Of a DNA stretch of 64,000 bases, positions 18,001 to 27,967 are shown one piece after another (position 1 is the first letter of the stretch; the number at the start of each line of letters is the position of its first letter). Under the pieces are notes generated by a model. That model was not told the DNA's origin, ran no database searches, and worked only from the letters and a program-made list of their open reading frames with translations. Origin of the DNA: Tenuifilum thalassicum (GTDB lineage: Bacteria > Bacteroidota > Bacteroidia > Bacteroidales > Tenuifilaceae); the NCBI RefSeq assembly GCF_013265555.1, contig NZ_CP041345.1:372001-436000 (forward strand). Reading direction: 5' to 3'. Position numbers and translations under genes: made by a program.

Positions 18001-18008
18001 CAAAGGTA
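18001..18008 (-). promoter_or_regulatory. -7 box for the histidine kinase gene
   Basis: CAAAGGTA on the plus strand is TACCTTTG on the minus strand, an exact TAnnTTTG. Transcription would begin near 17994, at the first bases of the long inverted repeat, placing that hairpin at the very 5' end of the kinase mRNA. Confidence 0.55.
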
Positions 18009-18011
18009 TTT

Positions 18012-18965
18012 CTAAAAAACATTTTTAGCTATTTGGGCAATGTTATCGGCTTTGCCCATGGTGTAAAAATGTAGGGCAGGTACATTAGCTTTTACCAACT
18101 CTTTTGATTGCGCAATGGCCCATTCAACTCCTAGCTGTGTAACTTCAGCATTGGTTTTGCATTTCTCTACTTCAAGCACTAGTTCTTGAGGAATATGAAC
18201 ATCAAATACTTTTGGCAGGATATTAAGGTGATGTTTAACGCTTATGGGTTTTAGACCTGGAATTATTGGTACTTTTATTCCTGCTTCGCGGCAGCGTTTA
18301 ACAAATCTAAAGTAGTGCCGATTGTCGAAAAACATTTGGGTAACGATGTAGCTTGCACCTGCTTCGACCTTCTTTTTGAGATAGTGTATGTCCGAATCGC
18401 AGTTAGGCGACTCTGGGTGTTTTTCAGGGTATCCTGCTACACCAATACAAAAGTTAGTAGGTTTAGGTTCCTCCATTAGCTTTTCAAGATAAATCCCTTT
18501 GTTTAGGTTAGCAACCTGTTTTACCAAGTCGATAGCATAGCTATGGCCACCTGGTTTTGCCTCAAAGCGGCCAGTTATTTTATCGGCATCCCCACGGACT
18601 GCTAGTATGTTGTTAATCCCTAGAAAGTCTAAATCGATAAGGGCATCTTCTGTTTCGTGTGCATCAAAACCACCACAAATAATATGGGGAACCACATCAA
18701 TACCATACTTTTGCTGAATAGCAGCCGATAATCCTACCGTTCCTGGTCTTCTGCGTAATTTAACTGGAATTTTTACTCCATTACTATTAGTGGTATAAAC
18801 TACCTCTTCCCGATGATAGGTTATGTTGATATATGCAGGGTTGTATGGTTTTAACTTATCAATGGTGCTAAATATGGTTTCAATGTTATGACCTTTAAGG
18901 GGTGGAAGGAGTTCAAACGAGAAGAGCGTTTTTTTAGAATTATTGAGAATGTCAATTACCTTCAT
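18012..18965 (-). CDS. metF: methylenetetrahydrofolate reductase
   Basis: The 317-residue FAD enzyme reduces 5,10-methylene-THF to 5-methyl-THF, the methyl donor for MetH. It begins VIDILNNSKKTLFSFELLPP, whose glutamate is the conserved MTHFR catalytic region. It contains NILAVRGDAD and YIVTQMFFDNRHYF, both family motifs. The length is that of the bacterial form without a C-terminal regulatory domain. It is the last gene of the five-gene methionine operon, 58 bases after metH, and is followed by a strong hairpin terminator. Confidence 0.96.
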   Translation of the reverse strand: MKVIDILNNSKKTLFSFELLPPLKGHNIETIFSTIDKLKPYNPAYINITYHREEVVYTTNSNGVKIPVKLRRRPGTVGLSAAIQQKYGIDVVPHIICGGFDAHETEDALIDLDFLGINNILAVRGDADKITGRFEAKPGGHSYAIDLVKQVANLNKGIYLEKLMEEPKPTNFCIGVAGYPEKHPESPNCDSDIHYLKKKVEAGASYIVTQMFFDNRHYFRFVKRCREAGIKVPIIPGLKPISVKHHLNILPKVFDVHIPQELVLEVEKCKTNAEVTQLGVEWAIAQSKELVKANVPALHFYTMGKADNIAQIAKNVF

Positions 18966-19023
18966 TTTTTTGTAAAATGTTTAAGTAGTTAATAATTAAT
19001 GTTTTACTAGTTGGTCAAATCTG

Positions 19024-22000
19024 TTATGAATCGAGTATGTGACTAGGGAAGAAGCGTTTGGTTTCACTTATGCTAGTATTAATCCGTATAGCATAGTCCG
19101 ATAGCTGGTCGTTGCCAATTTTACCAACATTAAAGTATTTGCTATTGGGGTTTGCAAAGCAAAATGCTGAAACCGATGCTGTTGGGTTCATTGCAAGATT
19201 TTCGGTTAGCGTTATGTTTGCAGTTTCTGGTATATTTAGCAACTTGAATATCCATGTTTTACCTCTATGGTCGGGACAAGCAGGATATCCAGGTGCTGGT
19301 CTTATTCCCACATACTTTTCTTTTAGTACATCATGAACGCTTAATGATTCATTGGGTGAGTATCCCCAAAATTCCTTTCGGATTTTAAGATGTAGCCACT
19401 CTGCAAATGCTTCGGCAAGCCTATCAGCTAAAATTTGAAGCATGATTGCTGAAAAATCATCGCCTTTCTTTTTAAGTTCCTCAATATGAGCCGATGTTGA
19501 AGCGCCAGTAGTAACAGCAAAACATCCCAACCAGTCGGGTTGCCTAGAATCTTCTGGCGCTAAAAAGTCGGCAAGGCAAAGGTTTGGCTCTCCTGCTGGT
19601 TTGTGTTCCTGATTACGGAGGAACGGGAGTTTCATTAGTATGGAATTTCGATTTTCATCGGTGTAAATAATTATATCGTCATCAATTGAGTTTGCAGGGA
19701 AAATACCAAACACACCTTCGGGTTTAAGGATTTTTTTGTTGCTAATTTCTTTAAGCATCAATTCGGCTTCAACCTTTAACTTATCTGCCTCAGAACCATG
19801 AACAGGGTCTGAAAGAATCTCGGGATATCTTCCTTTTAAGCCCCAAGCCTTAAAAAAGAAGGTCCAGTCAATAAAAGGAATAAACTCACTTATATCTACA
19901 TCTTTTAGAACATGTACTCCTGTAGCCTTTGGTTCAAATGGTTTGAAATTACTCCAGCTTAGTTCTAGTTTATTCTTTCTGGCGTCTTCAATGGAAATAA
20001 GCTCGACTTTCTTTTTTGCGTAATTTTCAAGCATCTCCTGATAGCGTTGCTTATACTTTAGCCTGGTTTCACTTTGTTTTTCCTTGCTAACAAGGTTTGA
20101 AACAATTCCGCTTGCTTGCGAGGCATCCCTAACATGAACAACGGCTCCTTGATACTCAGGGTCGATTTTCAAAGCGGTATGTAGCTCCGATGTTGTAGCT
20201 CCTCCTATTAGAACAGGAATATTTATTCCGTTTCGTTCCAACTCTTTTACAACATGAACCATTTCATCTAACGATGGAGTAATTAAACCGCTAAGTCCTA
20301 ATATATGGGCTTTTGATGTCTTTACCTCTTCCAGTATGCGCTCAGCAGGAACCATTACACCTAGGTCTATTATGTTGTAGCCGTTACATGCTAAAACTAC
20401 GCTAACTATGTTTTTACCAATATCGTGAACATCCCCTTTTACTGTTGCCATCACAATGTTTATTTGTTCTGACCTTTGTTGGGTTGAAGATTGTTTCTCA
20501 AGATACGGTTCTAGAACCTTAACTGCTTGTTTCATCACTCTTGCACTCTTTACCACCTGAGGAAGAAACATTCTGCCTGAACCGAAAAGTTCGCCTACCT
20601 CACGCATGCCATCCATTAATGGTCCTTCAATAACTTTGATTGGTGATTTCAAATTTAGGTACGCTTCCTCAACGTCGTAAGAAATAAATTCGTCTATTCC
20701 CTTAACAAGGGAATGCTTAAGCCGTTCTTCAACAGTCAGGGAGCGCCAATCCTTCGACTTGTCCTGTTGGCTTCTAGTTTGTTTAAGCTTATCGGTATAG
20801 GCTAAAAGCCTTTCTGTTGCATCACGCCTACGATTAAGAACCAGGTCCTCGGTGAGTTTAAGTAGATTTGACTCAATGTCGGTATAAACCATTAATAGCG
20901 ATGGGTTTACTATCCCCATATCCATGCCAGCCTGAATGGCATGGTATAGGAAAACTGAATGGATGGCCTCACGAACCAAGTTATTTCCCCTAAACGAAAA
21001 CGAAAGGTTGCTAACACCACCACTAACCTTTGCATGGGGTAAGTTTTTCTTAATCCAGCGGGTAGTCTCAATAAAACTTACTGCCTGATTGGCGTGTTCG
21101 GCCATACCAGTTCCAATAGCCAGAATGTTGGGGTCGATTATTATATCTTCGGGCTGAAAACCAACCTTTTGTGTTAGGATACGATAGCTGCGTTCGGCAA
21201 CACTACAACGATGCTGTGTAGTAACAGCCTGACCATCTTCGTCGAAAAGCATTACAACTACAGCTGCGCCATAACGCTTAATTATCTTTGCTTTTCTAAT
21301 AAACTCATCCTCTCCCTCCTTCAAACTTATTGAGTTTACAAGACTTTTACCTTGTGTGCATTTGAGCCCAGCTTCTATCACATCAAATCTCGAAGAGTCA
21401 ATCATGATAGGCACTCTTGCTATATCTGGTTCTGAGGCTACAAGGTTAAGAAACTCTGTCATTGCCTTTGGGGCATCAATAAGCGCGTCGTCCATGCAAA
21501 TATCAATGGCCTGGGCGCCTCCTTCAACCTGCTCTCGTGCAACAGAAATTGCCTCGGAGTATTTGCCCTCTGCTATTAACCGGGCAAACTTGCGTGAACC
21601 AGCTACGTTTGTTCGCTCTCCAATATTAACAAAATTACTTTCAGGGCGTATTTCCAGCAACTCTAAGCCGCTAAGTCGAGTGTGTCGTGAAATTTTTGGA
21701 GTAGTTCTAGGGCTGTATTTTTTGACAAGTTCTGCTAACTGTTCAATATGTTTTGGAGTTGTTCCGCAACATCCTCCAATTATATTTACAAGTTGTTTTG
21801 CAAGGAGTTGCTCAACAATGTTGGCCATTTCTTGTGCCGATTGGTCATACTCCCCAAGCTGATTAGGCAGCCCAGCATTGGGGTGTGCGCTAACAAAGAA
21901 CGGGCTTATGGAGGAAAGTTCCTCGACATATGGAAACATTTGTTCTGCCCCAAATGCACAGTTTAGCCCTATACTCAGCAATGGGTAGTGCGATACAGAG

Positions 22001-22692
22001 CAAACGAATGCTTCAAGGGTTTGCCCGGTGAGCAAACGTCCACCGCTATCGGCTATAGTTGCCGAAACCATTACCGGAATATCGACCTTTCTGCGCTCTA
22101 TAATATTAGAAATGGCAAAAAGTGCAGCCTTAGCATTTAGTGTGTCAAAGATTGTTTCTATAAGTAATAGGTCCACGCCGCCATCGATGAGCGCTTCTAC
22201 CTGTTGACTGTAAGCATCAACTAGCTGGTCGAAGGTTATTGCTCTGAAACCAGGCCTTTCCACATCGGGCGACATGCTCGCAGTTCGATTTGTTGGACCA
22301 ATAGAACCAGCAACAAATCGGGGTCTGGAAGTGTCAACTTTATTGAATTCATCGGCAACTTCTCGAGCTAACCTGGCACCAGCAAGATTTATCTCATAAA
22401 CACAATTTTCAAGCTTATAGTCAGCCTGAGAGACCGATGTAGAATTAAATGTATTGGTTTCAATAATGTCGGCCCCAGCATTAAGGTATTCTCGATGCAT
22501 CTGTTTAATTACATCGGGTTTTGTGATATTTAGTAAGTCGTTGTTGCCTTTTAGGTTTACAGGATGGTCTTTGAATTTATTACCCCGAAAATCTTCTTCC
22601 TGTAATCCAAATTGTTGTATCATGGTGCCCATGGCACCATCTAATACAAGTATCCTGTTTTTAAGAAGTTCTTTTATGTCGATTTTTCTCAT
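19024..22692 (-). CDS. metH: cobalamin-dependent methionine synthase, full length
   Basis: The 1222-residue protein has all four MetH modules: homocysteine/zinc domain (about 1-320, with LNCAFG and [10 protein letters not shown] supplying the three Zn cysteines), pterin-binding domain (about 350-610, [14 protein letters not shown]), cap plus B12-binding domain (about 650-880, DVHDIGKN provides the cobalt-ligand His) and AdoMet-dependent reactivation domain (about 900-1222, with [12 protein letters not shown]). It moves a methyl group from 5-methyl-THF via methylcobalamin to homocysteine. It sits between hom and metF in the operon under the SAM-I riboswitch. Growth would need B12, as no metE is in this window. 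Confidence 0.97.
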   Translation of the reverse strand: MRKIDIKELLKNRILVLDGAMGTMIQQFGLQEEDFRGNKFKDHPVNLKGNNDLLNITKPDVIKQMHREYLNAGADIIETNTFNSTSVSQADYKLENCVYEINLAGARLAREVADEFNKVDTSRPRFVAGSIGPTNRTASMSPDVERPGFRAITFDQLVDAYSQQVEALIDGGVDLLLIETIFDTLNAKAALFAISNIIERRKVDIPVMVSATIADSGGRLLTGQTLEAFVCSVSHYPLLSIGLNCAFGAEQMFPYVEELSSISPFFVSAHPNAGLPNQLGEYDQSAQEMANIVEQLLAKQLVNIIGGCCGTTPKHIEQLAELVKKYSPRTTPKISRHTRLSGLELLEIRPESNFVNIGERTNVAGSRKFARLIAEGKYSEAISVAREQVEGGAQAIDICMDDALIDAPKAMTEFLNLVASEPDIARVPIMIDSSRFDVIEAGLKCTQGKSLVNSISLKEGEDEFIRKAKIIKRYGAAVVVMLFDEDGQAVTTQHRCSVAERSYRILTQKVGFQPEDIIIDPNILAIGTGMAEHANQAVSFIETTRWIKKNLPHAKVSGGVSNLSFSFRGNNLVREAIHSVFLYHAIQAGMDMGIVNPSLLMVYTDIESNLLKLTEDLVLNRRRDATERLLAYTDKLKQTRSQQDKSKDWRSLTVEERLKHSLVKGIDEFISYDVEEAYLNLKSPIKVIEGPLMDGMREVGELFGSGRMFLPQVVKSARVMKQAVKVLEPYLEKQSSTQQRSEQINIVMATVKGDVHDIGKNIVSVVLACNGYNIIDLGVMVPAERILEEVKTSKAHILGLSGLITPSLDEMVHVVKELERNGINIPVLIGGATTSELHTALKIDPEYQGAVVHVRDASQASGIVSNLVSKEKQSETRLKYKQRYQEMLENYAKKKVELISIEDARKNKLELSWSNFKPFEPKATGVHVLKDVDISEFIPFIDWTFFFKAWGLKGRYPEILSDPVHGSEADKLKVEAELMLKEISNKKILKPEGVFGIFPANSIDDDIIIYTDENRNSILMKLPFLRNQEHKPAGEPNLCLADFLAPEDSRQPDWLGCFAVTTGASTSAHIEELKKKGDDFSAIMLQILADRLAEAFAEWLHLKIRKEFWGYSPNESLSVHDVLKEKYVGIRPAPGYPACPDHRGKTWIFKLLNIPETANITLTENLAMNPTASVSAFCFANPNSKYFNVGKIGNDQLSDYAIRINTSISETKRFFPSHILDS

Positions 22693-22703
22693 GGCTTACT
22701 TAA

Positions 22704-24020
22704 TCAGAATGCATCAATAATTGGGACGTACTCGCTATCATTTTCCTTTCCTTTTGTTCCGTTTTCTTCGTTGGGTTCAAATTTGAATTTTCCTGTAGAT
22801 GCTATGAAGATATTTAGCTTGGGAAGAAGCTCTTTTACTCGTATTAAATCGGATAATTTAATCCATGCAATTTCCCAACGATAATCGTTTGCCACATATT
22901 GTTCAGATATTTTTCGTTTGCCCAGTATGGTTACATCGGTGAGTTTATGATATCGGATATACAGCTCTAACTCCACATCGGTGCTATATTCAGGAGGAGT
23001 AAAATAATTTTGCTTTTTATACTCGTAACGGTAATTATGGAAGCGGGCAGTTATATCGCTAAGAACAGCAGATCCAGTTGGGAAGCCTCCTGCACCTTTC
23101 CCAAACAGGAATTGCTTGTCATAGTACTCTCCCTCAATAATTACACCATTAAACTCATCATCAACATTGAAGATGTAGTCTGTGGGATCAATCAGTGTAG
23201 GTATTACAAAAAGAGTAAAATGCTTGTGATTTAACTTTTGCAGTTGAGCTACTAGTTTAATTTTCTTTCCTTTTTCGCGTGCAAATTGTACGTCATGATT
23301 GGAAATGTTGCTAATACCATAGCAGAAGGCATTGCTGGGATTAACATAGGTGCCAAAGCCATGAACTGCAAGAATTACAAGCTTGTATAGGGCATCGAAT
23401 CCTAATACGTCGAAATCGGGATTACTCTCAGCGAATCCAAGCTCCTGAGCTTTTTTTAGAGCAGAAGAATAGTCTTCGCCACAATTAAAAATTTGGGTTA
23501 AAATATAGTTGCTTGATCCGTTTAGAATACCTTTAATCGATTTTAAAAGATCATTATCATAGTACTCCTCCAGGTTTCTGATAATTGGAATGCTCCCGCA
23601 AGCCGAAGCATCGTATAGCAGGGCTGCGCCCGTTTCATGTTGAATAGCAATTAGTTCTGGAAGATGATGTGCAAGCATGGTTTTATTCCCCGAAACCACA
23701 CTCTTTCCTTTTAACAAAGCACCTTTAACTATGTCATATGCTTCATTTGCATTGTCGATTAGCTCTACAACAAGATTGATTTCCGGGTCGTTAATAATAT
23801 CGTTATGGTTATAAGTGATTATTTCTGGTGGTACGTAACGCGTTTTATTGCGCTGCTTTACGCATACCTGCTTTATGTATGCTTTATTTTTGGGAACTTC
23901 TGATATTACTTTATAAAGGGCATGGCCTACGTTTCCTAAGCCAAAAAGACCAATAACCTGTTGGTTTACATTGTTATCCTTGAGGATTCTACCTTTATGC
24001 TTTATTGTTAATGTTTCCAT
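22704..24020 (-). CDS. hom: homoserine dehydrogenase
   Basis: The 438-residue enzyme has an N-terminal NAD(P)-binding fold (VIGLFGLGNVGHALYKVI, about residues 22-39), the homoserine dehydrogenase catalytic region (SVVSGNKTMLAHH, DASACGSIPIIRNLEEYY, GILNGSSNYILTQIF, ESNPDFDVLGFDALYKL) and a short C-terminal region without an obvious aspartate kinase. It reduces aspartate semialdehyde to homoserine, the branch-point precursor for MetX. Placing it inside the met operon ties homoserine supply to the SAM riboswitch, although threonine synthesis also needs homoserine. Another copy, such as a fused aspartokinase, may exist elsewhere. Confidence 0.92.
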   Translation of the reverse strand: METLTIKHKGRILKDNNVNQQVIGLFGLGNVGHALYKVISEVPKNKAYIKQVCVKQRNKTRYVPPEIITYNHNDIINDPEINLVVELIDNANEAYDIVKGALLKGKSVVSGNKTMLAHHLPELIAIQHETGAALLYDASACGSIPIIRNLEEYYDNDLLKSIKGILNGSSNYILTQIFNCGEDYSSALKKAQELGFAESNPDFDVLGFDALYKLVILAVHGFGTYVNPSNAFCYGISNISNHDVQFAREKGKKIKLVAQLQKLNHKHFTLFVIPTLIDPTDYIFNVDDEFNGVIIEGEYYDKQFLFGKGAGGFPTGSAVLSDITARFHNYRYEYKKQNYFTPPEYSTDVELELYIRYHKLTDVTILGKRKISEQYVANDYRWEIAWIKLSDLIRVKELLPKLNIFIASTGKFKFEPNEENGTKGKENDSEYVPIIDAF

Positions 24021-24038
24021 TTTGTTACTATTTTACTG

Positions 24039-25058
24039 TTATAAGTTGATGAATTCACTGATGATTGATGATAGCTGTTGATGTTCAATTAGAAATCCAT
24101 CGTGACAGAATTTTGAATGAATTATACGAAACGTAGCTTGTGGAATATGCTTTGCAAGAAAGCGTTGCTCTTCTAAGGGGAAAAGGATATCGCTATCGAT
24201 ACCTACAACAAGTGTATTCGATTTGATTTGCTTTAAAGCCCTGCTCGAACTTCCTCGTCCACGACCAACGTTATGGCTATCGAGCATCAGGCTTAGAGTG
24301 TAATAGGTATAAGCATCGAAACGTTTAACTAGTTTATCACCTTGGTAGTCCTGGTATGTGCAAGCTTTATAATTTGAAAGTTGGTTTGAATCAATATCCT
24401 GTTGGGTTATATTATAGCTGCTGCGGCCCCGATAGCTAAGGAGAGCAATGCTTCTTGCAGCCTTAAGTCCAGCCTTACCACCGTTAGGGTTCACACCATC
24501 AAATGTTTGATCGGCAAGTATGGCAAGTCTTTGCGACTGGCTAAATGCGCGCACCCAGGGTGAAGCCTCAGCTGATGTCGCTATAAGAACCAGATTCTCA
24601 GCCGTCCCAGGATATTCACATTCCCATTCCATTGCCTGAAATCCACCTATTGAACCACCTATAAGTATCCAAATTTTATTGATTCCAAGGTGATCCTTTA
24701 GCTTTTGGTGCGCTGCTATAACATCACGGAACGTAACAAGAGGAAATTTACGCAAATAGGGTTTCCCTGTTTTAGGGTTTAAGCTGCTAGGCCCTGTTGA
24801 ACCATAGCAAGAACCTATGATATTTGCGCAAACAATGGGATATTTATCAGGGTCAAAAAGTTTTCCAGGTCCAACTAGTTCTGGCCACCAATCGGCAGGA
24901 TTGCTGTTAGCCGTGAATGCGTGGCATATCCATATGACTTTACCTGGATTATTGTTGATATCGCCAAGTAAATGGTAATGAATATTGATTTTTTCTAGTT
25001 GTTCACCACACTCAAGCTTAATACTATCAATTAGTAAATTCCCTTCCGTGATTTTCAT
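24039..25058 (-). CDS. metX: homoserine O-acetyltransferase
   Basis: The 339-residue alpha/beta hydrolase-fold acyltransferase has the nucleophile elbow in IGGSIGGFQAMEWECEYPG, the acid in VVGIDSDILFPLEEQ and the catalytic His in KFCHDGFLIE. The entry segment VIWICHAFTANSNPADWW and the substrate-site block NIIGSCYGSTGPSSLNPKTGKPY are typical of MetX. It acetylates homoserine with acetyl-CoA, producing the substrate for MetY. It lies 49 bases downstream of metY and 18 bases upstream of hom, consistent with a single operon. Confidence 0.94.
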   Translation of the reverse strand: MKITEGNLLIDSIKLECGEQLEKINIHYHLLGDINNNPGKVIWICHAFTANSNPADWWPELVGPGKLFDPDKYPIVCANIIGSCYGSTGPSSLNPKTGKPYLRKFPLVTFRDVIAAHQKLKDHLGINKIWILIGGSIGGFQAMEWECEYPGTAENLVLIATSAEASPWVRAFSQSQRLAILADQTFDGVNPNGGKAGLKAARSIALLSYRGRSSYNITQQDIDSNQLSNYKACTYQDYQGDKLVKRFDAYTYYTLSLMLDSHNVGRGRGSSSRALKQIKSNTLVVGIDSDILFPLEEQRFLAKHIPQATFRIIHSKFCHDGFLIEHQQLSSIISEFINL

Positions 25059-25107
25059 TTTTGTTTCCTTTAAATTCTGTCACAATGTATAAAAGTTATA
25101 CTTTATC

Positions 25108-26415
<1,308 letters not shown>

Positions 26416-26466
26416 CTAATTCTTTTTTAGGAATTTAATAATAACAGAGCATTAAAGCCTTGAAAA

Positions 26467-26501
26467 AGGCTATAGCTTAGCCTGATAAGTACGATCAGAC
26501 T
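26467..26501 (-). promoter_or_regulatory. terminator / antiterminator-like hairpin pair in met leader
   Basis: On the minus strand AGTCTGAT and ATCAGGCT (26501-26494 and 26486-26479) form an eight-pair stem including one G-T. The overlapping AGGCTA and TAGCCT (26483-26478 and 26472-26467) form a six-pair stem that runs into TTTTT. The two share 26479-26483 and cannot coexist. The second looks like a weak intrinsic terminator. Confidence 0.45.
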
Positions 26502-26527
26502 AAACTCATTTAGAGTTTTATGTTTGA

Positions 26528-26647
26528 TTACTGCGCGCAGGGGCGCATTCGAATGGCTAAATTGTGAATGAGGTGAAACAGATAACGAAATTGGGAAAAC
26601 TTACGACCCAAGTAGATGTGAAACGAGATAAAATTTTTGTAATGCAT
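26528..26647 (-). CDS. candidate 39-codon leader peptide in met operon
   Basis: An ATG at 26647 opens 39 codons ending in TAA at 26528. The product is basic and aromatic, beginning MHYKNFISFHIYLGR and ending NLAIRMRPCAQ. The ATG falls 13 bases beyond the 3' strand of the SAM-I P1 helix. I do not recognise a protein family. It could be a regulatory uORF or chance; a frame of this length between an aptamer and the operon is at least suggestive. Low confidence as a gene. Confidence 0.35.
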   Translation of the reverse strand: MHYKNFISFHIYLGRKFSQFRYLFHLIHNLAIRMRPCAQ

Positions 26648-26659
26648 AACTTTTAAAGT

Positions 26660-26769
26660 TTAGAGTTATAATTACCCTTTTGGGTCAGGTTTTAGCACCT
26701 TGCCTTTTGGGGGGCAGGTTGCTAGAGCTTCATAGAGCCTGTTCTCTCCGCTCTTCTCTATAATTCTAA
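26660..26769 (-). ncRNA. SAM-I (S-box) riboswitch
   Basis: The minus strand carries the conserved SAM-I core: AGAGAAGAGCGGAGAGA, then TATGAAGCTCTAGCAACC, then AAGGTGCTAAAACC. P1 pairs TTAGAATTAT (26769-26760) with ATAACTCTAA (26669-26660) with one mismatch. ACCC-AAAA-GGGT forms the P4 hairpin. SAM binding should lower expression of the metY-metX-hom-metH-metF operon. A -7 box lies just upstream, and the first gene starts about 250 bases downstream, an unusually long distance. Confidence 0.93.
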
Positions 26770-26805
26770 CCTTTCTTTAAACAAAAAGAATGGTAGTATT
26801 CGCAG

Positions 26806-26813
26806 CAAAAGTA
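26806..26813 (-). promoter_or_regulatory. -7 promoter box of the met operon
   Basis: CAAAAGTA on the plus strand is TACTTTTG on the minus strand, an exact TAnnTTTG. It lies 37 bases upstream of the first base of the SAM-I P1 helix, placing the aptamer close to the transcript 5' end as expected. Confidence 0.7.
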
Positions 26814-26850
26814 TTAAAAAATTCAAACAAACGATTAATTTGAGAAAAAA

Positions 26851-27753
26851 TTATGGTTTACCTTTTTGAAAGGCTGAAGAATCGCTTAAACTAATTCTTT
26901 CGTATTTAGGTTTAACCACTTCTTTCCCATCATTTGAAATGAAACCCCAAAGACCATCACGTTCAACTAGAGCCCAACCTCTTTGAACTTGGTCAAAAGG
27001 TTTGATTTGAGTGTATTGAGTTTTTACTATCTCTTTGCCTTCGGAATTTATAAAACCAAAATAGTTATCGCGTTGAACAAGTGCCCAACCTTTTTGGTAT
27101 TCATCAAATTGATTTATTTTAGAGTATTGAGGTTTTACAATTTCTCTGCCCTCTCCGTTGATAAAACCTAGCAAGCCATTTTTTTCAACAAGTGCCCAGT
27201 CCTTTTGAAATTCGCCAAAAGGATGCACCTTTTGGTATTGTGGTTTAAGCACCTCTTTGCCATCGATGGAAATAAAGCCAAAAAGTCCATCCTTTTCAAC
27301 CATAGCAAGATTTTTAATTTGCTCGCCAAAAGGATGTATTTTATCGTACTCTGGTTTAACAACCTCTTTACCCTCAATGGATATGAAACCAAACTTTCCG
27401 CTAATTTCAACCAATGCCCAACCTCTGTTAAGTTCTCCAAAAGGATATATTTTGGTATACTCTGGTTTAATAATTTCTTTCCCCTCTGTTGTGATGAAGC
27501 CAATAAACCCATTTTTTTCAACCATTGCCCAGCCTCGTTGAAAATCATCAAAGGGATATATCTTTGAGTATTGGGGTTTAATAATTTCTTTCCCATTGTT
27601 GGATATAAATCCATATAAGCCTGATTTCTCAACCAAAACCCAATCGCGTGGGTAAGGACCTTTTGCTTTTCTCCTTGATTTGGATTGCTGACCATGTGCA
27701 AAACCAAATGCTAATAATGCAATTAGTGCGAGTATATATCTTTGCATAGTCAT
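26851..27753 (-). CDS. secreted WG-repeat protein
   Basis: The 300-residue protein has a signal peptide (QRYILALIALLAFGFAHGQ) and then seven tandem 37-residue WG repeats. Each reads roughly W-A-L-V-E-K-x-G-x-x-G-F-I, then GKE(I/V)(I/V)KPxY, then PFxE. WG repeats are beta-rich units predicted in cell-envelope or extracellular bacterial proteins; their partners are mostly unknown. The repeats are so similar that the DNA itself has a 111-base period, which could let the array expand or contract by recombination. The start may be the ATG at 27753 or the one six bases inside. Confidence 0.85.
   Translation of the reverse strand: MTMQRYILALIALLAFGFAHGQQSKSRRKAKGPYPRDWVLVEKSGLYGFISNNGKEIIKPQYSKIYPFDDFQRGWAMVEKNGFIGFITTEGKEIIKPEYTKIYPFGELNRGWALVEISGKFGFISIEGKEVVKPEYDKIHPFGEQIKNLAMVEKDGLFGFISIDGKEVLKPQYQKVHPFGEFQKDWALVEKNGLLGFINGEGREIVKPQYSKINQFDEYQKGWALVQRDNYFGFINSEGKEIVKTQYTQIKPFDQVQRGWALVERDGLWGFISNDGKEVVKPKYERISLSDSSAFQKGKP
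26890..27650 (-). repeat. about seven tandem 111-bp repeats encoding WG units
   Basis: The WG array repeats every 111 bases, seen as recurrent versions of the minus-strand codons for GKE-I-I-KPxY at fixed spacing. Divergence between units is moderate. Boundaries are approximate. Confidence 0.7.
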
Positions 27754-27799
27754 CGTTTAACTAAATTGATTTGTGCGCATTAACCTACACACTATCATA

Positions 27800-27836
27800 C
27801 AAACCTACATGATTTTTCTAAAAAATCATATAGGTT
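27800..27836. repeat. inverted repeat overlapping a -7 box upstream of the WG gene
   Basis: AACCTACATGATTTTT (27802-27817) pairs with AAAATCATATAGGTT across a loop of a few bases, with one mismatch. Its left arm contains CAAACCTA (27800-27807), which is TAGGTTTG on the minus strand, an exact TAnnTTTG pointing at the WG gene. It could be an operator, or the end of the amidase transcript. T-runs outside the stem are weak. Confidence 0.5.
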
Positions 27837-27967
27837 AATAAAAAAAGTTAAAATTAACTACTCTTGTTTTTGGTTTACTATTGTAGCGTTGTGTCAAGTA
27901 TAAATTTTTAGTTTAAGTGTTATGATTAACTTTTTTACGATTTAGATATAGGCTTAGCCTTGATTGC

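Noticed and set aside
21356-21862. 168-codon frame antisense to metH
   Set aside because: Shadow of a strongly conserved gene; no domain, and composition follows the opposite strand.
27168-27707. 179-codon frame on the minus strand in another frame of the WG gene
   Set aside because: Produced by the 111-base periodic DNA of the repeat array. Only the frame with a signal peptide and WG repeats is convincing.
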